Assembly: GCA_019614645.1 (NCBI GenBank)
Contig: JABWDB010000034.1
Coordinates: 3,162,001-3,226,000, forward strand
Length of the DNA stretch: 64,000 nucleotides
Origin: Stratiolaelaps scimitus
Taxonomy: Eukaryota; Arthropoda; Arachnida; Mesostigmata; Laelapidae
Reading direction: 5' to 3'
In this document: positions 46,874 to 57,559 of the stretch, piece after piece
Numbering within the stretch: position 1 is the stretch's first letter
How the letters are laid out: the number at the start of each line of letters is the position of its first letter
Notes under the pieces: generated by a model
Told to the model about the DNA's origin: nothing
Databases searched by the model: none
What the model saw: the letters and a program-made list of their open reading frames with translations, nothing else
Made by a program: the position numbers and the translations under genes

Positions 46874-47893
46874 CATCATTGCGTTGCTACCCCCCTCTCT
46901 CTCTCTCTCTCTCTCTTTTTCTCTTTCTCTCGATTTTCATTTACTTTTATCCTTGTTCCTCTCTCATAACGAGCATTTCATTATTAATTAATTATAATTA
47001 TTAGTATTTCCGTATCCCTTTTTCGCACTGCGTGATTGCACTCCTTGGTTGCTAATGTTACTAGTATTACTCATAGATATACAATATTGTAGGGTATATT
47101 CCCCTCTGATCCGACATCGCCGATCTCATGCGAATCCGGCGCTCTGATCAGAGCACTTTGGTTCGATTTGCTACAGTAGCAAAGTTCGATCTCGTATTCC
47201 TATGGTATGATAGAGTGCAGTCGTCAATACTACATCTAAATACACTCACTCCACCGATTTGGTGGACACGCGCTCGCTTACTAGAAAAAAGCTCACCCTA
47301 ATCTACCAGGTGGAAATCGTTCTTTCTTTCCTTCAATTTTGTTCTCTCATAAACATCGCTATGAGTTTTTTTTTGTTTTCCCGTCCGTAAATGGTTAGTT
47401 TCCCAGTTACGTGCATGTTACGTGTAGTTTTGCGTGGTAGAACATTTTCGTATTAACATATTAACGCTGGCAGTACTAGAGAACATCAATGCTTAGATTA
47501 CTATAAGGGTAGAATTCAACTAGAATCTGAGTCCTTTGGGTTACATGTTCACAAGCACACCGTCGACAGTTCTGGATTACAACGGCGATTTCGTAGAATT
47601 CGTCATTTTCGTCACACCTGACGCCTAATCCTAATCTACTAGTTTTTACATTGTGTTTAGTGAGGATATTGGAAATCGGTAAAGGGGGCTGAAGGATTGC
47701 TAGCTTATTCGTCGATGTGCTTGTTACTGTAGCAAAGATAAGCGAAAATCTCCTGTCAGCGTCGAACTACGGAATCAGCATGCAACCATTCGAACGAATG
47801 TCCCTCGTAAATTCTAATTCTAGTGTTACTATAGATAGTTTCGAATATCTCACGTTTGTGCTAACATCAGGTTTGTCGCAATCGTTTTTTCAG
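46835..47893. other. Putative intron between tail exons
   Basis: Contains a (CT)n tract at about 46893-46930 and AT-rich sequence. No coding signal was seen. Confidence 0.5.
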
Positions 47894-47946
47894 ACTATTC
47901 GACGAACTCCAAAATCCATACCAAGAGCTCTGTCCACGAAACAAGA
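47894..47946 (+). CDS. Dscam: Candidate small Dscam tail exon (frame unsettled)
   Basis: A good acceptor (atcgttttttcag at 47893) and donor (gtaggt at 47947) bound 53 nt. Used in phase 0 it reads TIRRTPKSIPRALSTKQ and leaves in phase 2, compatible with the phase-0 donors at 46835/46844 and an acceptor at 48033. Used in phase 2 it reads LFDELQNPYQELCPRNK, compatible with the weaker donor at 46822 and an acceptor at 48113. Sequence alone does not decide. Confidence 0.4.
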
Positions 47947-48033
47947 GTAGGTGTTTTTTTGCGAGACGTGTTTGTGTTCGGCGCATTAAATGTTTTTAGG
48001 ATTCGTGTTCTTCGTAGTCAATATGCCCTCTAG

Positions 48034-48399
48034 CCCGAGATCGGGTAACAATCGGGCGAAGCCTCCAACGACGTGTTTGTTAACGGACGATGTTGATTTA
48101 TGCTCAGTTTTAGTGTGTCAAACTTATGACGGAGCGAATTGGATGAGCTCGACCCCCTTCCGGACCCAACGGGCACCGAATCCACAGAGTTCTGAGGCGA
48201 GCGAGGATTCATCCAGTGAATGGTCATCTTCGGTAGCCAGCTCGTACCGCCACGGCTGTTCGAATGGAGTGTCTTCCCTTGAAAGGCGCAAAAACAACGC
48301 AAGCTTAACGCGAGGCCTCCTGCCAATGTCCGCTGCAAGCGCCTACGCGACCGTGGCCAGACGAAAAGGATCGACACCCGGACGCTGCACTCATCTCAG
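48034..48399 (+). CDS. Dscam: Candidate Dscam tail exon, Ser-rich with YATV motif
   Basis: An open frame reads CQTYDGANWMSSTPFRTQRA, SSEASEDSSSEWSSSVASSY, and AYATVARRKGSTPGR, ending at donor gttagg (48400) in phase 2. The start may be 48034 (acceptor gccctctag) or 48114 (acceptor cagttttag), giving different entry phases. Serine-rich sequence and a Y-A-T-V tyrosine motif suit a Dscam cytoplasmic tail, where such motifs recruit signalling adaptors. Its frame joins the exon at 49843 through a split AG|G codon. Confidence 0.6.
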
Positions 48400-49842
48400 G
48401 TTAGGACACGCAATGCCCTACCATGTCAATTGCCTTGTGCACTTCTCCATCCCCCCGGGGGGATCAAATAGCAATAATTTCTCTTGGCAATGCACACTGT
48501 GTGATTGACACAGGCAAACCTAAAAATGTGTGTATTTCCATGGTCCGAGAACGAAGGGTCTGGACATCGCACTGAGGGTTGTGCTGTTCGAGGTCAACAT
48601 GCGAGAGATGACACTTTCAATCAATGTTCAAGACATGCATGGCCGAGTTTCGAACGTCCACACTGAACTAGAAGTTCCTAGCGGGATGTTTATATATGTC
48701 TTATGAATGTCGTCCCCTTTCGTCTTCTGTCTTTAAATGCATTGTAGTCTGTCAATCTTGAAGTCGTATTCTTGCGGAACATAGTATAGCTAGTGTTGTA
48801 TTTCATAACAAATGTATGTAGTATTGCAACACTACAGGGATCTACAAGGTTTCATTGTTGGGCCTTTGTTGAAGTAACGTGCCGAAATCTGGCCATGCCG
48901 CTTCACTACGGGAACGGGCCCACCGTCCTCTAGGTAGAATACGCTATGTCCTTAGACGAAAATCAGCACGGGACCGTTCCAATGAGAAATCAAATCGTAT
49001 AGCAAATGACAGATAGACCAGAGCAGTAGCAAGAGCTGCCCGTCTGATAGAAGTGTTGACGGCGTACGTTGTTTCCTCTGGTGTCAGAACGCGTGCGTGT
49101 GCAGAGACTCCTATTCGGAGTCAGCTGGAACAAGAATCGAAGCGCAGACCGGCCTAATATCTGAGAAGGTGCACTGAGCAAACTCGCGGTCACGCCATCA
49201 CGTCAGCCGGAATACGTACAACCAATTTCGACTATAGTGCAGCCGCAGGCGTCATCAGTCGAACGTGCCAGGCGGACGAATGTTTTGTTTGCCTAACTAT
49301 AGACAACACCAAGTTCATTGGGTCCATATGCTCGCTAACGCGTTAAGTGATCGATCAGGTTAACGTTGACAGCCTCGTAGCTCCAGAAACTAGAGATTAG
49401 CTATCTGGTACTCCCCAGACATACGCTGTTGTAGCCAAGGTTTGTTGTAGCCAACAGATTCAAGGTTTCGTATCGAACTGAAATGAAAACCCACAGATGC
49501 GCGTTAGATGAACGTATTCCGGCTCACTTACAGAGCATATACCATATGTCTTTATTGGATCTCGAGCGAGCGGTTTCTTTAGCTGGTGGGTTATCTAGCT
49601 CGATTGAATTTATGCATTTTTAATCAGAATCTACACATGTCATCATAACTCCCGTCAAAACAGATACTCGATATACAGGTTGACACCACTGATCGCTGTC
49701 GCTAGCACACAGCGCATCTTGACGGAGCGTTCGAAGGTCTTCACCTTCTCAATCGAGGATGCATGCCCTATACGTAGAACTTGGTACTGTGTTATAGATG
49801 TGCGCAACGCCGTTGTTTCAAACGCTTCGATTTGTCTCACAG
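48400..49842. other. Putative last intron, 1.4 kb
   Basis: Nothing recognisable was seen on either strand. Confidence 0.45.
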
Positions 49843-50059
49843 GTGTGCTGGTGACGAATGCTTTGGAGCAGGTCTAGCAGCTGGCGGAAGATCTCCTTCG
49901 AAGACGGCCATGTGTCTTCCACTCTCACCTCAAGAGGAACTCACCGTTATGCTCAACCAAAACACACTAACCGGCAGCGCCTTCAAGACGCCTCAGCCCG
50001 CCGCGCGGGCCAGCAAACACCACAACGGTATACCCAACGGCAGCAGCAGTAACAGCTAA
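49843..50059 (+). CDS. Dscam: Candidate last Dscam coding exon, with stop
   Basis: Acceptor gatttgtctcacag at 49842, entering in phase 2. Joined to the previous exon it reads R-CAGDECFGAGLAAGGRSPS, LSPQEELTVMLNQNTLTGSA, FKTPQPAARASKHHNG and ends SSSNS before TAA at 50057-50059. Phase agreement with the donor at 48400 and a long open frame with ordinary composition support it. No motif is strong enough to be certain it belongs to Dscam. Confidence 0.55.
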
Positions 50060-53000
50060 AACAAATGGACATACGATGATCGTAAATAAGCACAATGACG
50101 ATAACCATTGTTGTTCGGGTGATGCTGAGGCCTTTCGATCAACTACGTTGATCGTCTCCGGACGATCGATTCACTGCCGATTGATTTTTCGGGTACCGTA
50201 ACTGGTGCTGGTCATCTTGTTGCTACAACCACTGTTGCTACGAAGGTGCGGATTGGGGGTGTGACTCATCGTGTCGTAGTATGAAGATTTAGTCAGGTAT
50301 AACGCGAAATGTCGAAATGTTGCCGGCAGAGTGTGTGTTGGAGTGTGTGTGTGTGCATTCATCGGGAATCGTCGGAATGGTGTCTGCACTTCGACTAGAA
50401 CCCGTTGATCACCGCCACCGGAACAGTGGATCAAGTCTCTTCAGGAAGGAGGCGGCCGCACACATCTGTATATATACATATATATATATGACATATTAGC
50501 AGCGTGACACAGGAATGGTGTCGCCACTTGGACGAGATGACGCGAAACAGTAACTGAGCTGGCGAAAATTGACCGAAGGAATTATGATGGCTGATTATTA
50601 TTTCGACCGGTTTGTGTATGTGATCAACCACGAATGTTTGTGAGAGAGTGAATGCGCGCGTGTGACTCCGCCGGACGTTGAACCTCGAGGGGAATGGAGA
50701 TTTTGAAGTAAGGAAAAAGCACAAACGAACGGGTGAAGACAAACGTAAATCGATACAGAAGAAGATTCATAATAGCAAATCTATGTGTGTAGTGTTAAAA
50801 TTCACCGTCATAGCACCACTATGACGAGCTTCGCGCCTCACGTTGTGCAACGTCCATCGCATACATGTAGCTTAGGTTAGGTTAGCAATACGTAAGCAAA
50901 CACCGACAACGACGTCGGCAGCGGTCGCCACGGTCAACCTAACAGTTTGAGTCGTAACTTTCAAATTTGCGCGCCACTGCAAACCGGATGTCAGCTACTA
51001 GTTACCAGTTTAAACAAAGCGCGGGAAAGGGGCGGGGGGCGCAGCAAAAGGTTACCCAGGATGAGAAAGGGAAGGAGTAGGCCTCGGTTTGAATGTCTAA
51101 ATTGCCTGTCAACATCTTTCAGCGCAAAGTGTCACTTCAAAGGAAAATAACGGTCATATACCATAGTTGAATATGGAACGAAGCCGGTAGGGGGCGTTTT
51201 CAACGAGACGTACTTCTGTACTGATGGCCTTGCCACCATTCGAACAAATCTGTGATAAATGGCGGCAGATTGATCTAGATGCTTTTGTGTCGATGCAACT
51301 CGAGATGGAGGAGCGACACGCAACGGGGGGGTTGAACTGCATTTCGTCATTCGAAAGTTGCAGAATTTCAAATTATTTTGCGGATGAACAAACTGCTAAC
51401 TACTTCACTCTTGAATTACATGTTGTTCATTTTAAGACTAACCACTGGCGTAGAGACAGGCAATTGGACCTACAAGCAGAGTCGAACGATGATATTCTAA
51501 AATAGGACACTATATATAAATAAGCATACGTGCGTGTATATAGAGATCACCAGTGTTCCCAGTGTTACGCGATGAAAGGTCGTTATGGAATTGTCCGTGT
51601 ATAATAGATGACGCGCAAGCTTGCAAGTTGATCAACATGGTGTTAAGGTGGCCACTGCCTCGATGTCTGAAGGAAGCCCCCTAGCTGGGCTACAAAACAC
51701 TGGGTGACAGGTTTAGGAAACTCATCTAGGAGACGTAGCTGATGAATCAAGCAAACGATAGACCTCAGAGTGCCACACATCGAATGGCTAAACAATAATA
51801 AATACCAGGCGCATGATAAAGAGGTCGACGGAGATGGCCTGGACAAACAGCAGCCGACCACCATGAGGCACCATAACACCAATACTGTAGACGATCGGTA
51901 TTTCTGTCTTTCAACACGGTCTCTTCTCCTACGACGTCGACTCGAAATGTGGAGCTGAACGCGGCAGCATGTCGTTATAGGAGCATCTTATACGGCGAAA
52001 GACGGTGCAGAGGGTTGCAACATGTACAACAATGTTCGAGACGGTCAATCTGCTCCGACCTCGAAAGTCAGCTGTGACTGGCACAGATGTAGCGAACTTG
52101 GTTTTCGATTGAAATTTATGAGCAAAAAGAAATAAAGATAGAACATGTATTTCTTAAAACGGTTAAAATAGTTTCAGTTGGCGAAGTGTGACCTACTTGA
52201 AGGAGACACTTCGTGAAGGTAACCAATAACTTCGAATTAGATGGGGAGTGCAACTTCGCCGTCAACTTTTAGCCAAGTTTGACCTTCCACAGACGCATAA
52301 ATAAAACTCGTATTTGCATCGAGAAACCGGTACGTTCGCATCGCTCAGATCGACGGGACCATACAGGAGACTGGCAGATGACATAGACAACTTGTTCGAA
52401 TGGTCCTCATGAGCAATTGTTGTATCTCCCCCCCTTCCCAGGTCTCTGCTGTTGTCTGACCAATATGATCTGAGTTCTGTTGGTAATGAATTGATTAAAT
52501 TAATTCATTCATGATCGGATCACGTTGCCTTGTCACGCATCCGAAATAGGTCACAGCGTCCCACCATCCCGCGTTCGGGAGTTGTCTTCATTGTCTATCA
52601 ATTACGCCGAATCACCGTGAGCTGCTCGCCTGTTGTTGTTCATATGATCACTATTGATTACAATAGTCACTAATAGCTAACGATAACGACATTAATAATA
52701 ATAATATCATCATCATTATAATGACCATGATCGTTTGCAATGACGCTGCCACTATATAATAACTTCCATTCACGCCGTCTCCGTCGGCCCAAAGCTCGCG
52801 TGTAAATACCCTATGGCTAGCAATACACGACAACGACGACACATGAGACATCTCGGACAAGCAAACAATGACGAAGCACCGATCTGTATACGGTATATAG
52901 CATACGTATGCATTTGTTAAATCCACAAATCAACAAGCGAGAGGAGAGGATAATTATAGAGGATAAAAAAAGTAAATTAATTGAGAGTGCACGACCCGAC

Positions 53001-54643
53001 ACGATGAGAGAGAGAGAGAGAAGGTATTGATCGAGTGGAGACGAAGGTCGAATTGTTAGCTAACAAGCACCGCTCGCCGCTAACCAACTCAGGTGTAATG
53101 TAAATATCGAGTACAACAACAAGACCGGACGAGACGATGTTGAAGGCAATTGCAGCTGCACTCACAAAAAAGAAGCGCAGTGCTGGGGTTTGGGGGGCGA
53201 AGGCGGGGGGGGTGGTCATGGGGGTGATGGCTAGGGGCTGGTATTTAGTAATGATAGCGATGTTCGCGAGCGCTTCGCTTGGCTGAGAGGTTAATCGAAC
53301 AACGCGTTTACTAATGGATGAAACAAACGACTAGATTGAGTAAATCATTGGCGGAGACAAGAGACAATTGTGATTTGCTATGACCTGCAAGTATTAATGA
53401 CAAACGATATCTGAATGGTTTTCGTTGTATCCGGCTAGCATGGGCAGGAAAATGATTGAAGAGGCAAAAACAACGCCAACGCCGCAAAACTTCAACACTA
53501 AAGTAAATTAAATATTAACTAGAACGAATAAGATGTAATCGTAATTATACTAGGATAAATCAAGGAAGAGTGAGAGGACACGAGAATAGAAGGCGAACCA
53601 CGAAACTACTAATGCAAGTAAATGAACAATAGCAGAGAGAATCAGAGATATAGAGAGAGGGAGAGAAAGAGAGAGAGAAAAAGAAAAGGAAAGGAAAGAA
53701 AGTGTATTTCTAAAGTGTGTTGTTGTTCTAGCGCAAGGCGAACAGCTGAAACTGAACGAAAGTCTAAGCTGAACCTAATGAATCTCCTAGACACGTCTAT
53801 TGTACAGCAATATGCACATAGACACACGCACACAAACACACACACAGAGGCAGACACTTGCAGATTATACAAGAACCATGTAAGTAGATTGTGTTAGGCT
53901 GCAAGGGGGCAGTATCGAGGGATGACACCGCCTAATTGCCTGAGAAGGAACTGGGCGCGCGCGCGGGGGGCGGGAAGGGTGGGAGGCTATTTTACGTCAG
54001 AGAAGGGCCACCAAAGTGGAATCGGGCACTTCGAGATAGAACAAGCATAAACTATACATGAACTTCCACCTACAGATATCGTCGTGTGTTTGGCCATTAG
54101 ATGAGTTTCGAGGAGACGTTGTTCGCATGTTCTCCAACCCAAATGGCGGAAGGGATGTTCGAGGGGGTCCGTGAAAAGGACACGCTGCCCGTTCGTGGAT
54201 GTTTGGACGTTTGCGTTGAACTGGGGGGTGTGTACGTGTGTTGATGAACTGGGAGGAATGGTCCCCGATGGATGACCCGGAGGACTGCAGCGGCAGAAGC
54301 AGCAGGGCAACCAAGCGAGGCAATGTGTGTGTAGATAAAATCGTGCTCCGGACTACCCACGATCTCTAGTGCTGATATGGTGTAGGTGGGTGATAAACTC
54401 TGGGGAAGACGATTATATGGATGTACGCATGATGGGGAGTATACAATGATAATGACCCAATGTATGCTGACGCTGTAAGAAATGTCCCGATGAATGAAAT
54501 GTTGAAGATTTAAAAGAGAAAGAGAGAGAGAGAGAGAAATAAAGTTTGATATTTTTAACGTCAGATCAACTGTTTTCATTTGTGAATAAACACTAACACT
54601 TAAATCTAAGATCTGTAAACAGTAATAAATCACGGGTGCTGAT
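50060..54643 (+). other. Possible long Dscam 3'UTR / downstream sequence
   Basis: If 50059 is the stop, the transcript continues here. AATAAA occurs at 51797, 52131, 54538, 54584 and near 54624, so the polyadenylation site cannot be fixed. The stretch has (GA)n at about 53645-53700 and G-run clusters at 53185-53220 and 53958-53985. A 93-codon open frame at 51224-51505 matches nothing I know. Confidence 0.3.
53185..53230 (+). other. G-run cluster, potential G-quadruplex
   Basis: Four or more runs of at least four G on the plus strand with short spacers (gggg ttt gggggg, then gggggggg and ggggg). If transcribed in a Dscam 3'UTR it could form an RNA G-quadruplex; that is inference. Confidence 0.6.
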
Positions 54644-54989
54644 AACTGTCGCCAGCGTCTCATAGTTGGGCATAAACCAAAACTTTGTATTGTGAACTGT
54701 ACATATACCTATGGACTAAATGATATTATTAATAATAATAATATAAAGTCAAACATTCTCAGCTGGCAACCTCGTTTACGCTTTCTGATTGATACGATTT
54801 TTTGTTGATTTTACGACGCAGACGCATGTATGTCAAGTTAACTTAATTTAATCAAGGATTTAACCCTGTTAGTATTAACGCCTATTGTCTGAATCTAATG
54901 TTTCTGTGATATTTTTCACTGTGTCAATAGCATGCGTGATAATAATGCATAGTCATATAAATGCACAAACGTTGTTTCAATGGTATAAG

Positions 54990-55070
54990 ACCAAGATTTA
55001 TTGGATTATTAAAGGACCTGAAAGTTTCAAATACTTAGGCTCTCTCATACGTAGGTTATCACAGTGATTA
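54990..55070 (-). mobile_element. tRNA-derived SINE, 3' fragment (copy 3)
   Basis: The plus strand reads tttattggattattaaagga, then acttaggctctctcat and aggttatcac, a diverged version of the 3' half of the 26321 copy. No box A or B remains. Confidence 0.65.
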
Positions 55071-55402
55071 TTTATTGCTAAAAAAGCCCAGCCTATAAAA
55101 TAAAAAAGTATGTCTATCGCTTTGTCCGCCCTTGGAGGTGCTTCTCTCCGTCCAGGTAACATCAGCCATAGCGGCAAGGCTGCGGCACGGCTTTGTCGAG
55201 CTGAAACATAGTATGTTCGTCTATGGGCAGAAAGATGTCTCAGCCTGGGAGGCTTCGTACGAGTGACGCCCAAAGGGTAGCGTCATGTACACTGTTGTAT
55301 AAAGAACGCGCCACCGACAGCTAGATATATTGCAAATCGATACACACTGCCCCACACCGCCCATCGGCCGGAACCAAAGCAGCGCTTTTCATGGGTGTTC
55401 AG

Positions 55403-55515
55403 TCAATTCTGCCATTTACAGGGACGAATGAAGATCTCAAAAAGTACGACCGCCCGTGTGTTAATGCTTTTAACGTTGCCCATGTGACGCCATTGAGATA
55501 ACGATGCGACCTTCG
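55403..55515 (-). CDS. Candidate terminal exon of a minus-strand neighbour gene
   Basis: Acceptor atttgtccacag (minus), entry phase 1, then 37 codons to TGA: KVASLSQWRHMGNVKSINTR, AVVLFEIFIRPCKWQN. A possible donor (cct|gtaaat) lies just before the stop, so the exon may end earlier. It joins in phase with the exon at 55692-55792 over a 176-bp intron. No family is recognised. Confidence 0.35.
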
Positions 55516-55691
55516 CTGTGGACAAATTCGACGACGCCTCGGTAGAAGATGATCGAAGAAGAGGCCTGGATACTGGGATGATCCTATGGCTTCATCATAG
55601 CGATAATTATAGGTATAGAATGAATTTTTCATACTGGAGTTCGAGCTATAAAGCACTAGGGACGCTAGTGTCAAAATGTTGATGCACTCAC

Positions 55692-55792
55692 CAACGTCGA
55701 CGGAATCTTTGTCACGCTCAAGGCGTTTGATCTCACGGCATAAGTGGCGATTCCGCCACGACTCGATGCCTGTGACGTCCGCGAGATCATAA
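55692..55792 (-). CDS. Candidate internal exon of a minus-strand neighbour gene
   Basis: On the minus strand, acceptor gattttaatttccacag and donor g|gtgagt bound 101 nt, phase 2 to phase 1. It reads YDLADVTGIESWRNRHLCRE, IKRLERDKDSVDVG, charged and possibly helical. Both splice sites are strong. I do not recognise the protein and found no convincing upstream exon in the window. Confidence 0.4.
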
Positions 55793-56260
55793 CTGTGGAA
55801 ATTAAAATCAATTTCATATTTCGTGTAGATGTCAGGTGACGGATTAGAAAAACGGAAACGCATAGCTGTGTATAGGAAACTTTAAAGGAAATTGGGGACT
55901 GCGATCAGTGAGAGCCACAGGTTGCTTCAGAAAACAGATTGAAAAGCGTGCGAGAAAAGTCGAGAACGGGTGACATCGTTATAGCTAGTACAAACTAGGT
56001 AATAATAGCATCTCCAACCGCCACAGCAAGCGATAATGACATCGTTTCATAAACAGATATCATGTTGAATATCGACAATTTGAAAGGTCAATTTGGGCTA
56101 TGGCGGTCTTTTTTGCACTTCAAGTAATACTATCAGGTATTGTTGACTGACTGACTGATATGACCTAGGTTTGGGATAGGGATGTTAAACAAAACTCCTG
56201 CGAACCTATAAAAGAAATACGGAACCCGTAGAAATTGTTCTCTGTTGAACATGCTAATAA

Positions 56261-56365
56261 TCAAGGTAAGGTAAGACTTTATTGATTTATTAAAGGAACT
56301 GCATAGAATGCTTAAGTTCTCTTATATGTCACTAAGCTATCAAGGCATAACGCCGGTTGATAAGA
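56261..56365 (-). mobile_element. tRNA-derived SINE with internal deletion (copy 4)
   Basis: On the minus strand the 5' end (cttatca...gccttgatagcttagtg) keeps box A. It then jumps directly to acatataagagaacttaagc and the aataaag/ccttacc tail. The anticodon arm and box B are missing, apparently lost by a deletion with short gtg/gatg homology at the edges. Confidence 0.8.
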
Positions 56366-57559
56366 GAGGATCCGAGGGCTCCATTTGGCATTTTAAATCA
56401 TACGAAAATTCATCATTCAGTCATTCTAGATATACTCGATATTCGCCTTCTACAAATACCCCGGATGTGTTCTTTGAGTGGCCACGTTTTCTCAATTTTT
56501 GGTTACGCTCATATCATGTTCTTGCATTCAAAATTCATAGACACAGACACACACACACACATATATATATAGATATATATATATATATGAAGACATACAT
56601 GAGTGCGTAATAGTGAGAAATCGGGTCTTCTGAAACGGGAAAGGTCCGGTACTCAATCCCAAAGCAGGGGTGGCCCGTTCAGTTATTTCAAACGCCGACG
56701 GGGCAGCGTAAATATATATGAACTCCCCCCCGCACCTCATTCAGGTTTGGCGGTCGGTGAAAACAAGCAGCGTCTTCCGCCTGCTGCTGCTGCTGCTGCC
56801 ACGGCGGTGTGCCCTTTTTGGTTCACTATTGATTTACTGTATGGCCATATATTAAACATATTGCCGTCGATGAGCAGGCTCACGAGAACAGACGAGGCTT
56901 GTTCCAGCGAATTGGCTGCCCCGCACGTGCCGGATACTGTTACCATCAACGGTAGAAGGCGATGCACTGGCTGGTCCATGATCCACGAAAAGGCTGCAGC
57001 CACAGCTGCCACAGAACGCGCGCGGGATGAAGAGGCAAGCGAATGAGGCGGATGAGAACTTCGGCGGAACACGTTCCTTTATACGACAGTTATATATATA
57101 TATATATAATGTGTATGTATGTATGTACATATACAACATGGCTTGCGTTGTCCCCAAAAAACCGAACCCACTTACCGCCTCAATAACTGTGTTTGTTCAA
57201 GCAGACTGAAAAGTGCAAAAACAATGCTTTTTGTAAGCCACTCGATCCCTGAGCTAATTCGTCGATGATATACGCATATATGTAACATCGCATATATAAG
57301 TAACATTATAACATGGTATCACCTGCTGCGCATGTCTATGGAGACATGTTGTGGAGAACAAAGTCGCGGATAGTTTCCGCTCGAACCGTCGAACTTTCTC
57401 GTTCGTAGTTTCAACCTCCCGTAGCATTGCGTAACTTTTCGAGCACTTTGCGACATGGTTTCGTATAGCAATATCTGCGAGCAACACGCATTAGGCCTTC
57501 TCCTTCCGTGGCTCTAGTGACATCTTCTTTTTTATTCGTTTATAGCCGCTCGATCCTCC

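Larger units (their letters stand above)
4526..50059 (+). other. Dscam: Dscam-type cell adhesion receptor gene (5' end outside window)
   Basis: Phase-compatible exons read in order: Ig2-Ig9, FN3 1-4, Ig10, FN3 5-6, transmembrane helix, cytoplasmic tail. This is the domain order known for Dscam, a homophilic neuronal (and in insects also immune) surface receptor. Diagnostic stretches seen here include GELHIRQ plus YRCRTRHALSGETQLSAT in Ig2, GDILGYYVGY in FN3-2, YEFWVSASTRIGEGES in FN3-4, WSDGGCPM in FN3-6 and TIAGGTIAP before the membrane. Exons 4526-46259 sum to 4884 nt (1628 codons). Signal peptide and Ig1 were not found in 1-4525. Ig2, Ig3, Ig6 and Ig8 are each split by an intron in mid-domain; Ig4, Ig5, Ig7, Ig9 and Ig10 are not. 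The tail beyond 46259 is less certain. Orthology to Dscam1 rather than a paralogue is an inference from remembered family sequences. Confidence 0.93.

Noticed and set aside
51224..51505. 93-codon plus-strand frame in the putative 3'UTR
   Set aside because: Normal composition but no recognised domain and no splice or start context that sets it apart from chance.
53622..53897. 91-codon frame rich in Arg/Glu/Lys
   Set aside because: Driven by a (GA)n microsatellite and a (CA)n tract.
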